Positions 1 to 12,200 of a stretch of 64,000 nucleotides of DNA are shown here, piece after piece. The first letter of the stretch is position 1. Every line of letters starts with the position of its first letter. The stretch spans positions 24,125,501 through 24,189,500 of the forward strand of contig NC_088303.1 in NCBI RefSeq assembly GCF_032854445.1, read 5' to 3'. The notes below the pieces were generated by a model, which was given only the letters and a program-made list of their open reading frames with translations, was not told the DNA's origin and ran no database searches. This stretch comes from Liolophura sinensis (lineage: Eukaryota; Mollusca; Polyplacophora; Chitonida; Chitonidae). The position numbers were made by a program, and so were the translations under genes.

Positions 1-549
1 ACTTAAAGTTTATTGTATGGATAACAGAGATATTTACATTTTTGTTAATCTGTCATTTTTGCTAGATTGAAATTTGAATAAGATCAAAACTATTATGGAG
101 ATATCAGTCAATATTTGTTGTATATAAAATATATAAAATGAGAGTTGATTATTATGTATATGCCAGTAACCTTGGGAGAGGTCCTGAATATATATATATA
201 CATCTATGTGAACCTATTAGTTGATGAATATATGTTTTAAATCTGTGAGTTGATGAATAGCATTGTCAACCTGTGACAGTTCATGAATACATGTATGTTG
301 ACCTGTGAGAGTTTATGAATACACATATATCAACCTGTTAGTTTCTGAATGCCATTATGTCAACCTGTGAGAATTCATGTCAGTCTCTAAGAGTTCATGA
401 ATACAATTGTCAGCCGGTGATGATTATATTATTGAAGTGGCCATGTGCAAATATTTTTAATAAAAGCAGATACTAATTTAATCTTTTTGTCATATACAGG
501 TATTTAGAATTCATACTCACAGAATGAATCTCTTATTTTCCAAATATTA

Positions 550-730
550 GACCACTTAGCATGGTGGCTTAATGGTTACAGTGTCCCTCTCAAAGTTGGA
601 AGAATTGGGATCAGCGCTGAGATGTTACAACAAGGACACAGTACTGCTTGGTCTGGTGTTAGCATAGTGTGATATGGTGGGGTGTCATGTCTGGTGTCTT
701 CAGCATTGTACTTCAGTGGGGGCAAGGACT
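550..730 (+). mobile_element. SINE copy, group C (tRNA-headed)
   Basis: The head reads 'gtggcttaatggttacagtg', a tRNA-like A-box region. It is followed by a central part with 'ggtggggtgtcatgtctg' and 'cttcagcattgtacttcag'. The same order of blocks is seen on the other strand at 14255-14512, so this is a dispersed element and not a tRNA gene. It is diverged and probably old. Confidence 0.6.
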
Positions 731-1967
731 CAACTTGTTACGAGAAGACACAGTATATGATGTACACACACACACTGAAGTTCTCCTTGTCAACATATGC
801 ATGACTGAAGATTTTTTATTTGTGAGGTGAAAACCCAAGTACACATACATATTTATTTTCCATTTATATGTATCTTTGCCTGACGTACTATACATCATAT
901 GTTTTCAGTAATCAGTGCATATCATTAATTTACATTAATCAGTGTTTATTGCCTTATTCAAGAAGTTTCCACTTATATGATGAATGGTTATGATTATTGG
1001 TGCAGGAAACCAGAATACCCAGAATAAACCACTGCCCTTCAGCATGAAGTCACCTGATAATCCTCCGGACAAAACTGAAGTCTAACCAGCATTCAAACAT
1101 GTGACTTCACATGTCAATATGACATTTCCTGTTATTATAAGCGGTGCTAGCTCATATACAGAGCACTGGATTAAATCACAGAAAATTGCTTATTTTAGAG
1201 GCTAGCACACTTAACAATAGCCCTACCAGTGAGTGAGGCCATGCCCTTTAAGCCTACATTAGGTCCTGAGTATCAATACAAACACAGCATTTCAGATCTT
1301 TGGTAGAAATATTTTATTATCAAATTATCAGCCATGTTAACAATATATCTGTACACTCAGATAAACTGGCCATGATGTTTCAAACTCTGCTCTGACAACA
1401 ATTAACAAGAATATTAACAATCTGGACAGTTCCACATTTTCATGATGTCTGGAGCACATTTTTCATGTTCAGACTACGGCTTTCCACACCAAGTTTTCAT
1501 ACATTCAGCCAATCCCATTCATATACACATAACCATGAACCAATAACTTACACAGAAATAATACCCTTTGGGGAATACTCATTCATAGCTGTTAACCGTT
1601 CTCCATGATACCATATGGTGAGATTCACTTGAACATTTCCTGTGCTCCGAGAGTTGGTAAACCACTCAAAATGGCCGTCTTTCCCCAAAAACAGGAGCGG
1701 TAAAGAAAATTTTTTAGTTTTTACATTCAAATTTTTTCAAGACCATATCACATGATACAGAAACATTCATATTCAGTGTACATCCTTTGGCCAATATGAA
1801 AATGAGATTGCCTCATCAACCCAAAGTTTTCTTTCCCTTTGCATAATAAAACATCACAAACTTCACACCTTATGACAAATTCACAACACAAAAAAACAGT
1901 CTGTCTCATACCCACTGATATACCCTTACTGACCTAAAAATTCAACCACAAAAGAGGAGTTTTGGAG

Positions 1968-2160
1968 GCAAATAAATGTCATACGACATTACTTCTGGTG
2001 CTAAAATTTACATTTTCCCAGCTGGTCATCATCCTACCTTCCAAGTACCTTTTAAAAATCAGCGGAACGCCCAGAATGTGGAAAAATGAGCAACTTAGTC
2101 ATGGACGAAACTTTAGGTCATTTATAATTAAGAAGTCGAGGTGTCACCACGTAAATGTAA
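1968..2160 (+). repeat. Interspersed repeat, unnamed, copy 1 of 3
   Basis: The block begins 'gcaaataaatgtca' and ends 'cttagtcatggacgaaactt' plus 'aggtcattta'. Related copies lie at about 34622-34796 (plus) and 26165-26350 (minus). They share 'tagtcatggacgag' and 'cagaatgtgg' type blocks at similar spacing. No coding content, tRNA head or terminal inverted repeats were recognised, so the class is unknown. Confidence 0.5.
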
Positions 2161-2574
2161 AATGAAACCATTGCGTGGTCACTTGTATTCAATTTTATCA
2201 TTGAACCCATGTACGACTTTTGAGTCTAAAGCAGAAAACTTGTTTAACTTTGAAGGTGTGTATTGAACACTTCAGGTTCAGAGAATAATGTATGTTGGAG
2301 AAAGTTTCTAATTACTAATACCTTTACTTGAGACTAGGTGAAACTTTCCGACATATGAGGGCAAGTAACCCTCATTTTAGGGATAGCCTGATACTTTGTA
2401 TTGAATTCATTGTGATTTATAATCCACCAGGCCTAAAAATGCTGAAGTCTACATTTATTTATAATATTTACAAATATTTCCATTTCCACTGATAAGCTTC
2501 ATAAAGTAGAGTATTGTGTTAACTCTAACAAAGCATACAAAGCGATGCATCGTTTGATGTTTACACCATATTCA

Positions 2575-2690
2575 AGAATATTTTACTCATACTACGGCAG
2601 TCAGCATTATGGTGGGAGGAAACCTGGCAGAGCCCAGAGAGGAACCCACAACCATCGGTAAGTTGGGCTGAAGTCTACATGTGCCCCCGC
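2575..2690 (-). mobile_element. SINE fragment, group A
   Basis: Contains 'cggcagtcagcattatggtg', 'ggaggaaacctggcagagcc' and 'cccacaaccat'. These are the 3' body of the group A SINE read in reverse, as in the complete copy at 49115-49378. The tRNA head is missing. Confidence 0.6.
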
Positions 2691-3332
2691 ACATATCTTC
2701 ATAGTTTAATCTGTATAAGATACGTCTCTCTCACAGCTGTGATGAACAGGCTTTTCTTCTTCTATTTTAAGAGAAATAAACTATCCCAGATGTATAAATG
2801 AAAATTAACTAGTTTATATGGTATTACCAAATGCTTAAATTGCCTGTTGATAGAGGTTAAGAAATAAATGAAATCAGACCTTTCGTTACAGGATGGTTAT
2901 TGCCTAAAAAACTTAGTCATATCTAGCCTGCGGTCTTGTGTTTTTTTGGGCCATACAGAACCTAACTCCTACAACTCCTACTCCTAACAGACCTATCGGC
3001 TCAGTCAATAGAGTTCAACAAACAAGCCATGGCAAATTCACTGTCATCAGTTCGACTTGGATGTAGGCGTATGCCAAACATGTATATCAGACCCTTTCAT
3101 ATAGAACTGGCTTTCGCATTGCATCCATACAATGAACCAGGCTATTTGGTGTTATCAATCAGATCACTTACATGCCATTATTACCTAATACCTGGCAAAT
3201 AAATGGCTGGAATCTAATTTATCCTAACTTATACTCTAATGTAAATAACAAACTATCTGCAACAAAGGTTTAATAATGGCAGCTTACATATTGATTAATG
3301 TACATATACGAAGACACAAAAAACAAACAATC

Positions 3333-3800
3333 AAGGGCCCGGTGTGGTTAGCATATCAGCAGAGCGCAATGACCTGGGCGCCTCTCGCCAATACGTTCGC
3401 TGTCACCAATACATTCCCTGTGAGTTAAAGTCCAGTTTATGCTGGCTTCCTCTCCGGTCATACAAGGTTTTCCTGCAACCAATGAATGGTCGTGGATTTC
3501 CTCCCACCATAATGCTGTGGCATACTGTAAATCTTCAACCTTTTCGATCACTAAAGCACTTTTTTTCAGCAGAATTTATGCATACAGTTATTATGAAAAT
3601 GATATCAAAAATGATTTGCTTGTATCACTAAAGATACAAGCTTCATAAAACTGTGCAGATCATTTATCTACACTCCATAATTCTCTCAGAATGTTTTAAA
3701 ATATTAGTCGCAGTGGTGGTTGAAAAGGTTGAAGAATTAATGTAAGAGAAATATTCTTGAGTGCAGTGTAAAACACTAATCAACTTAAAATCAAATAAAC
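3333..3800 (+). mobile_element. SINE copy, group A, split by a MITE
   Basis: The 5' part (about 3333-3527) has the tRNA-like head, a 'tgtgagttaaagtcc' B-box-like block, 'ctggcttcctctccggtc' and 'cctcccaccataatgctg'. The 3' part resumes at about 3740 with 'taagagaaatattcttgag' and 'gtaaaacactaatca'. Together they match the order in the intact copy at 49115-49378. The 212 bp between the two parts is a separate element with terminal inverted repeats, so the SINE is the older of the two. Confidence 0.75.
3528..3739. mobile_element. MITE copy 1 (about 210 bp, 22-bp TIRs)
   Basis: The left end reads 'aatcttcaaccttttcgatc' and the right end 'ggttgaaaaggttgaagaat', which are near-perfect inverted repeats of about 22 bp. 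The body includes 'cactaaagatacaagcttc' and 'ataaaactgtgcagatcat'. Copies with the same ends and body lie at 5950-6148 and 37828-38037. The flanks fit a TA target duplication (TA at 3528-3529 and 3738-3739), which would suggest a Tc1/mariner-type MITE. No transposase is present. It sits inside a group A SINE. Confidence 0.8.
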
Positions 3801-4825
3801 TTAAACAAACCTTTTTTACATCAGTAATTTTCAGATCACTTGGCATAAATTTCTGCATGTTTAAGTGCAACTTTAAAGGTAATTTATCCAGGTATTATTT
3901 CATTATCATGGTGATAAGTTTTCTCAGATGGCAGTGCCAAAATCAGGCTTGCACAGTAAATATGTTATATTTTTCAGTCCTGGCAGAGAAATGCCCTCAA
4001 AATTTGCTCAAAAAACACCAGGGGTGTGCTGCACAAAGTGATTGTAGGCTAAATTTATTGTAACTACCACAGCAACATACGATTTTAACATGCATCGCCA
4101 AGGTGATTGCAATTGGCCCCAGATTAGAAAAGATTGAAGAAATAGCGTATATCCTCTTAAAAATGTACTGGTATGACAGCATCCACAAGCTCACAACAAC
4201 TACATAACTGATACAAGTATATAACAAGCAATAAATCACAGTCCAACATAAAAAATACAGGGTTACAGATACAAACTTAGACCAGCGAGCTGAAGTAAAA
4301 AAGGGACAAGGATGGACAAGTGGTTGACCCACTGTATACACATATTAATCAAATCCAATCATTACCAGAATTACAATATCCCACACAAATCATGGCACAC
4401 TGTGTGGTATCGGTGAGATTGAAATATCACAACAAAATGGATCAACAACAACAAGTTTGACTTCCACAGAACAAATTTCACATAATACCATGTAATAAGA
4501 TATCACATAACATAAAAGCATGCTACATTTTCCTGGTTATCATACACAGAAACACTTCAATGAACACGTGTGTTACAGCTCTACTGATAGCTGTACTTTA
4601 AATCTTACCAAGATGCTGAAATAAGCCGCCAAATTATATTTATATCCTTCCAGCGTCTGTGAAACATGGTTTATTTACAAATAAACTCGAATCATGCAGC
4701 ATTATGTGAGAAATTGAAAGCTTTGAACCGCTATTCTTGGATATAATCCCTTAAAAAAAAATCCTTGATTCTTTGGCCAAAAAACAATGCATGTGCATTA
4801 TTATCATGATCCTTTTCAAGTTTAT

Positions 4826-5580
4826 AATCCAAAGTCACAGTAATCCACAGTCACAGTAATCCACAGTCACAGTAATCCAAAGTCACAGTAATCCACAGTT
4901 ACAGTAATCCACAGTCACAGTGATCCACAGTCACAGTGATCCACAGTCACAGTAATCCACAGTCACAGTAATCCACAGTTACAGTAATCCACAGTCACAG
5001 TGATCCACAGTCACAGTAATCCACAGTCACAGTAATCCACAGTCACAGTGATCCACAGTCACAGTGATCCACAGTCACAGTAATCCACAGTCACAGTAAT
5101 CCAAAGTCACAGTAATCCTCAGTTACAGTAATCCACAGTCATAGTGATCCAGTCACAGTAATCCACGGTCACAGTAATCCACAGTCACAGTACTCCAGTC
5201 ACAGTAATGCACAGTCACAGTCATGCACAGTCACAGTAATCCAGTCACAGTAATCCAGTCACAGTAATCCAGTCACAGTAATCCACACAGTAATCCACAG
5301 TCACAGTAATCCTCAGTCACAGTAATCCACAGTTACAGTAATCCACAGTCACAGTGATCCACAGTCACAGTAATCCACAGTCACAGTAATCCACGGTCAC
5401 AGTACTCCAGTCACAGTAATGCACAGTCACAGTCATGCACAGTCACAGTAATCCAGTCACAGTAATCCAGTCACAGTAATCCACACAGTAATGCACAGTC
5501 ACAGTAATCCTCAGTCACAGTAATCCAGTCACAGTAATCCACAGTCACAGTAATCCACAGTCACAGTAATCCACAGTCAT
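4826..5580. repeat. Minisatellite, 16-bp unit (about 755 bp)
   Basis: Tandem copies of 'ccacagtcacagtaat' with variants such as 'gtgatccacagt', 'aatcctcagt', and shortened units 'ccagtcacagtaat'. There are roughly 45-50 units. A block of about 180 bp recurs (compare 5110-5290 with 5310-5490), so the array also has a higher-order duplication. It is not a CRISPR: there are no unique spacers. Confidence 0.95.
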
Positions 5581-5737
5581 TCTAAACAAAATCAAAACCT
5601 AAACATGATTACTGATAATAGTCTATAATGTCAGACCTATGCGCTATAATCTTCAAAACTAAGTCAGGGCCTGATACACGATTCAAAGCTATGATTTTAT
5701 ATGCTCTCTCAGCCCTCCAAGGTAGAAAACATGAAAA

Positions 5738-5903
5738 AGTTATCAATAAGCAAAGTATCTCAGAAAATTCATTTTGACAATCTCCATATTTCGACTTTAA
5801 TTAAGTCCTCCTCATAATTCTCCTGAGGAAGACTTAATCAAAGTCGAAATATTGAGATTGTCAAAATGAATTTCTTCAGAGTTTGTTTTTGCTTATTTAT
5901 TAT
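5738..5903. repeat. Long imperfect hairpin (foldback element)
   Basis: Left arm includes 'attcattttgacaatctc' and 'atatttcgactttaattaag'. The right arm has the reverse complement, 'cttaatcaaagtcgaaatat' and 'gagattgtcaaaatgaat'. The arms are about 70-75 bp each, and 'ctcctcataattctcctgag' forms the tip. The outer flanks ('aataagcaaa' on the left, 'tttgcttatt' on the right) also pair. It looks like a foldback or MITE-type element. No second copy was noticed in the window. Confidence 0.75.
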
Positions 5904-5949
5904 GCTAAGCTGCTCAGTGGATAAACTGATAAAGCTATGTTTTGTTTTG

Positions 5950-6148
5950 TAAATCTTTAACCTTTTCAACCACTAAAGCACTTTTTTTAATGAAACATAT
6001 GCATACAATGATGATGAAAATGATTTGTTTGTGTCACTAAAGATGCAAGCTTCATAAAACTGTCCAGATTATTTCTCTAAGCCTCATAGTTCTCTGAAAA
6101 TGTTTCAAAATATTGGCCGCAGGGGTGGTTGAAACGGTTGAAGAATTT
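5950..6148. mobile_element. MITE copy 2
   Basis: Begins 'taaatctttaaccttttcaa' and ends 'ggttgaaacggttgaagaat'. The internal 'tttgtgtcactaaagatgca' matches copies 1 and 3. The right-hand TA is not preserved in this copy. Confidence 0.8.
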
Positions 6149-6159
6149 GGGCACTCAGG

Positions 6160-7440
6160 GAATCATGGTATATGTCTCTGTACCACTATGACTTCCATCA
6201 TTAGCACCTTGAAAGTTATGACACCAGTATAGGTAATTATATGCAAACAGTTCTGTTACCCAAACTATTAAAGAATTAATAAGGGATGTCAAAAGTACAG
6301 GCCGCGTATACATATACAATTTATAAGCACATTAGCATTGCTTCTGAATTTGGTAACTTCGTATACATTTGGTTACAGACTCATATCTTTGGTACTCAAA
6401 ACATTTACATATTGTTCACTCTAAACACAAAAATATTTACACACAAACATATAAGTATGCTTTGTCTGTCTCATACCCACTGATTGTAAATCATAATAAT
6501 TGTTTTCTGGCATTTTTTCTTATAAGATGTTCAATACTGTTAATCAGGTCCGTTCATAATTTAATTTTTAAAAAGTATGATCACATCACGGTCTGACATG
6601 ATTTGTTTAACATTCCTTATATTGCGTACACAACACTTATGGTACCTGTAAATCTATGGATTGAGGACAGGCACTCAGAGTTATCTCCCTTCTATCATTG
6701 AAAAATGTAAGTATTAGAATGAAACTTCAATTTTCTCTCAACAAATCACAAAGCTGGCAAATACTGGAATCTCCACATCCAAAAACACTAATCACTATTC
6801 AGCCAGAAGATACTCTCTTGAAAAAAAAGAAAATTCTATCTTGTCACTTAAAACAAGTAAAAGAACGTCGAATGCAGAATTTCGTTGGAACCAAAACCAA
6901 AAGAAAACCAGGGAATTGGTTCTTTATTTCATTTACATGACAGCGGAAGTACTGGTTAAAGTGGAAAACTTGACTTTTCACCAGTAAGGCAACTGCATGA
7001 AATTTGAGATCCTCTCCACAGCATTTTTCTTCAATAGCTGAAATTTTACAAATGATGTGACCAAACAAATAGGGATATTACCAACATTTGAAAGCCATAT
7101 AGCATTAATTGTCCAACCCGGAATCTATTTAAAGCAACCATGAACAATTATTTTCAATTGTGAACCTTCCAGTGTGCTTGTCCGATATACTGCAGATACA
7201 GTGTTTCTCCATTTCTTAAAGTTTTGGAAAATAAACATAGCTTTCATGCCTACCCTTACACTTTCCCAGCGTGATACCCATCACATAAAACAAGTTTAGT
7301 TAACTATCTTTTTATGTACAGCTACCAGCATACTTTTGAATAACCATTGTGGGCAAGACCTATTCAATCAACATTAATTAGTTGCTATTGGTTATTTTGT
7401 GACAAATACCCAAAGGATATAATTCCAAGACTATTATAAT
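6160..7440. other. Non-coding stretch, no supported gene
   Basis: Several short plus-strand open frames exist (for example 6698-6940), but none has a recognisable domain, a splice-site context, or a homologue I know. The sequence is AT-rich. I see no promoter-like or RNA-gene-like structure. Confidence 0.4.
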
Positions 7441-7463
7441 AACTGATAGGATGCTGAGACAAG

Positions 7464-8094
7464 CGGGCTCTAATTGTCACTATACTGCAGTTTGCCATCC
7501 TCACGCGGGCTCTAATTGTCACTAGGCTGCAGTTTGCCATCCTCAATAGGGCTCTAATTGTCACTATGCTGCAGTTTGCCATCCTCAAGCGGGCTCTAAT
7601 TGTCACTAGGCTGCAGTTTGCCATCCTCACGCAGGCTCTAATTGTCACTAGGCTGCAGTTTGCCATCCTCAAGAGGGCTCTAACTGTCACTATGCTGCAG
7701 TTTGCCATCCTCAAGAGGGCTCTAATTGTCACTATGCTGCAGTTTGCCATCCTCAAGAGGGCTCTACCTGTCACTATGCTGCAGTTTACCATTCTCAAGA
7801 GGGCTCTGTCACTGACTGGCTGCAGTTTGCCATCCCCAAGAGGGCTCTAATTGTCACTACGCTGTAGTTTGCCATCTTCAAGGGGGCTTTAATTGTCACT
7901 AGGCTGCAGTTTGCCATCCTCAAGAGGGCTCTGTTACTGACTGGCTGCAGTTTGCCATCCTCAAGAGGGCTCTAATTGTCACTATGCTGCAGTTTGCCAT
8001 CCTCAAGAGGACGCTGTCACTGATTGACAGCAGTTTGCCATCCTCAAAAGGGCACTGTCACTGATTGGCTGCAGTTTGCCATCCTCAAGAGGAC
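7464..8094. repeat. Minisatellite, 42-bp unit (about 15 copies)
   Basis: The unit is 'gggctctaattgtcactatg' followed by 'ctgcagtttgccatcctcaa' and 'ga'. Later copies vary, with 'ctgtcactgattggctg' in place of the middle. Because 42 is a multiple of 3, the array stays open in more than one frame on both strands over its regular half, which gives long repetitive open frames that are not genes. It lies about 1.2 kb beyond the OTUD3 stop codon. Confidence 0.95.
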
Positions 8095-9289
8095 TGATTG
8101 ACTATTGCGTGACATACCCAAGTTAACTCTTAATCATGAGTGACTGGCTGCCCTTCTCTATTGTTCAAACTTTCATAAGTGAAAAAGTTTTGGGGACATT
8201 TTAAGAAAAGGTGTAATCTTTGTAAAATGGCTACCAACTAGACGCAAACAAGGTAACAGCCTCTAGCATGCAGGAAACAAAAAAACGAAACAAGCCTTGA
8301 TTGATGATCCCAAGGCTAATATCTCCAGGAATTTTGAGTTGCATTGTATTAAATTTGGCATATTCCAAAACAAATGACCAGACACTTCACCAAAATAAGA
8401 TTTCTAAGAGCTAGAGAACTGAATTCAGTACAAGGTACATCACATCACTCCATCTGAAACATGTGTTGGGGTGAAATAACATAATTTTAATGTCATCTCT
8501 GGCTTTGTGTTGAGCATTTTGGACATTAAAAAACCTCTCTGTTCAATGTGGCCATCAGGACTACCGGTGCATTAAAGCCATTTTATCCTGTCAGAAGAGA
8601 AAGCAATAGAGGTTTGTGTCTCAAAAAGAAAGTACATTGTTCCATGTCCCTGCATTGCAAGAGTAGAGTGTCTGAATCCAGTTCATTATAATGATGTCAC
8701 ATTAAAAATAGATTAGTCTATTTAACCATGTGAATCAAAGGACTTTACAATTTCATTACATATGGTAACTGGCTGACAAAAAGAAAATTTAATGAAATTT
8801 TATTTGGACCTTTACTTCCAGTCAGCTGATGATGCTGCCATTTTGCATATAAAAAAAAAACAACGCAGGAAAGCAGAAGACAAATTCTGATTGGCTTAAA
8901 TTCCTGTGAAGTTCAGTGTCAGCTCTTATCAAATCTTAAGGTCGCTACAACCTATTACCGGCTAGATACTAGTTGAAGCACTCAATGGACAGAATGTAGA
9001 ACGATGCTTCCGATCACATACTAAGGTTCAAGTTATAGTGGGCTGCATCACCCTCACATGAATGTAACCTGTACAGTATGTACTCAGCAATACATCAATG
9101 CTGATGGTTCAGTTGCCTTGGACTTTGTAATTCCATACTCCATATCCTGTTCCAATCACACTGAACTGAAACGTTTTGGTCGCTAAAGACTTTGCGTGGC
9201 GATGCAGTAAAGTAAGGTAAACAGAGCAGAAGACCTTCACCAAGGATAATATACAACCTTTTGTTAATGCTGGATTAATAGTGCCAGTG
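8095..9289. other. OTUD3 3' flank, including probable 3' UTR
   Basis: This is downstream of OTUD3 in its transcription direction. No open frame of note is present. A canonical AATAAA on the minus strand lies at 8799-8804, 486 nt past the stop codon, and is a plausible polyadenylation signal. Confidence 0.45.
8799..8804 (-). terminator. Candidate poly(A) signal of OTUD3
   Basis: AATAAA on the minus strand, 486 nt after the OTUD3 stop. The choice rests only on the hexamer and the distance; other hexamers could be used. Confidence 0.3.
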
Positions 9290-12200
9290 CTATCCCCGTA
9301 TAACAGCTGCATCTTTGGCAGCTATCCTTATCACATCTGGGCTGTTGGATTCCTCGTCGCTCTCAACACGCGGCGCCAAACCTAGAATGTTCTGCCGATG
9401 GCGCTCTTCTGCTCGCTTCTTCTTGTCCATCTTTTTTTGGTCACGTTTCTGTCTAGCTGAGAGATTCTGTGGCAAAGAAATGTAAACAAATATAGACTGA
9501 TCACAAATTTTGAGAGACATTTTTATGACACTTGAACATTGAAGAGGGGACCCCTTTGCCCTAATTGACCCATGGCAGTCTTCGAAAAATGGCAAAAAGC
9601 AGGCCAAAAAGTTGGCGAAACAGGCCAACTTAAAATCGGCCTGCCATGAAAAAATCAACAAAATAAATTGCACGCTAAGCATGAGATGTCTTAAAAAATA
9701 GCAGGTCATTTAACCTGCTAAAAATTTATGACTGGCAAAAAAGTAGAAGGCCGAAGGAGATTTTCTAATTCAAGCCTTGCAGTTTTGGGTGCACTTATGT
9801 AAATGAATGCTAGTTACAATCATGTACAAAACCTAAAGCTGAAGTCATAATGAGTTTTAAAAATAACGTGCAGCAAACTGCTTGATTAACATGATTTTAA
9901 GGTGATTGTTTCTCAAACAATTATCTCCTCTTGTTAGCCTCAACTATATACTCACCTGATTATTTTTAACTGGGTTTTTGGGACGTGCACCACCATGGTT
10001 ACTGCTAAGTGACCCATATCCAGAACTGGTTAAGCTGTTGTCACGGGAATGGCCAAGACTGACAGGGTGGGAGGGGCTTGCTGTTGAGCAGATGACTCTT
10101 GAACCAGTGCCATTATCAGACCAAAGTCCACTGTCAGCTGTCATCTGAGAGGTTACAGAGGCCGTATCAGCTGGAAAACAGATTTATTTCCAAACACGCT
10201 TATGTTTTACGCTCACTGACATTATTTAACTGAAATACACGTGGTCAGATCAAGGTGGGGAGAAGACACTGTTGAGACTCTGAAAGGCCAATGACCGTTT
10301 CCAAGGTTACCAGGTCAGCAGGTCAACATCTTGACATACAAAGCTACAGCATAAACATCAGAATCAAGATGTGTTTATCTGACTGTCATTCAATGAAACA
10401 CTCAAGAATTACAGAAACAGATTACAGAGAAATCTAAGCATGCAACATTATTTAAAGTAAAAGAGTAGCAGATTCCACTGTGAGAAAGACCCTAAAAACA
10501 GCCTAGGACACCTTTTGTAAGTTTAAGACCTGTAAAAACTGACTGTCACATCCTTAAATTTTCATAAAGAAGTGTAAATTTAAAAAATGCAGAAATGTAT
10601 ACAAGTATATTTTTTGCTGCTTGAACTATTTTATTCGAACGACAATAATCAAGTCTTACAACATGTAAATGTACCAATTTTGTGATGTATCACACATACT
10701 TAACATAACAGTAAAATTTATGATCTGTTTGACAAAAATTAATGTACATAAATTTACATATTGTGTAAGTTTAACCCAGTTGAATTCAATAGTATTAAGC
10801 AATGAAGACTTACCAATTCATTTGATTTGATTTGTGGCCTTGAATATAATATTTTATTGTACATAAGATCACAGTAAGGTTTATGGTATGTTGGATACAG
10901 AACAGAGAAAACCCTAAGACCTCTGATGTCTCTGATAACTGTCATGTTCTACTGCTGCGGCAGGTCAATGTCCAGTGGTCTCTAGTGAGGACACCTTAGT
11001 TACTGAGTCAACTTACATGTAAAGCATCAAGTCATGAAGACAGTAACATTGGCAAGACACATGTAAACATAAGTAATACAGGATTCAACTTACACTTATT
11101 TGAAATTTCCATCATTTGGAAGACATCTGTGATTGCAGTTTCAACATCAAAGTCATTCTCATAAAGACTCTGTCGTACCGTTTCAATATCCTGTTGAAAT
11201 GAAATTAGCTAAAATTAACATCTCTCGTGATATCAGGTAAATGTAACATACAAGAGCTGTTGTCATCCTAATTATCATATAAGGATGATAGTACATTTTC
11301 TTGTTCAAACCTAATAACAATATGTGTACTTTGGTATTACTATTTAAAATATTTTCTCCGATTGTCGGAAAGTATTTTTATTTATTCATCACAATTAAAT
11401 TCTGATACATTCGTGACTGTTAAATAGCCAAGGATATGTTCCTGCCAAAGGCACAGTAGGCCTACCTTACAACCAGTGGCTGTTATAACCTGTTGTTCTA
11501 TGGAGGTCTCATCCCGCAGAACTCGGGCCATTCCGTCCCCTCTTGTAAACAGAACAGACTCCTTGTTGTTATGGTAACCATTGTAAGACTGAGAGTAGCC
11601 TTCATTTTTCAGGGAATTCTGTTTTGTGTCGGTTTTGTCCCCGATCTCATGAAAAACAAAAGTGCAACAGAACTGAGAAGACTATACAAAGAAATCTGTC
11701 AACATCGTCAAGTACCTTAATCACTTATCTACCCTAATGCCTCAACTTTTTCGCAGATGAAAGAGCAACTAGTCTACACAGAACAATGTCCTCACAATGA
11801 AACACTTGGCAAACCTGTGAAAAGGCCGAAGAATTACAGTAATTGTTAATTGTAAATAATGCACTTGGCTGCAACAAAAATTTCAAGAACATGCATTTGC
11901 AGTTGTTGTTGATTTTTTTCTTCAATCTAGTATTTTCGTTTGAAATTTCCTCACAATTTGGCAATTTATCACTTGTTTTCACACATATATGAATACTGTT
12001 CGGCTTCAGCTTAATATAATGATGTTTTCCAAATATGATCAGTTAAACAGACCAGCCACATGTAGCCTTGGGCATGTTAGGACAGACACACTCTGTTGCA
12101 GGCCAGACTCATTTACCCATTGGTATATCTGTAAGGCTCCTTGACTTGCACATAATATAACAATCTGATCAGATTATTCTAATAAAGTAGCACATTGACA

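Larger units (their letters stand above)
1..2570. other. Non-coding flank with no supported gene
   Basis: No run of exon-like open frame bounded by splice signals was found on either strand. The stretch is AT-rich. At about 210-420 there is a degenerate run of phrases like 'gagttcatgaata' and 'caacctgtga', spaced about 40-60 bp apart, which looks like an old tandem repeat. A tRNA-headed SINE fragment (about 550-730) and one copy of an interspersed repeat (about 1968-2160) are listed separately. The short open frames present carry no recognisable domain. Confidence 0.5.

Noticed and set aside
4826-5580. Possible CRISPR array
   Set aside because: The repeats are contiguous without unique spacers, and the genome is eukaryotic.
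7385-7850. Long open frames on both strands with repeated peptides
   Set aside because: They are produced by the 42-bp minisatellite, whose unit length is a multiple of three. There is no domain and the other strand is equally open.
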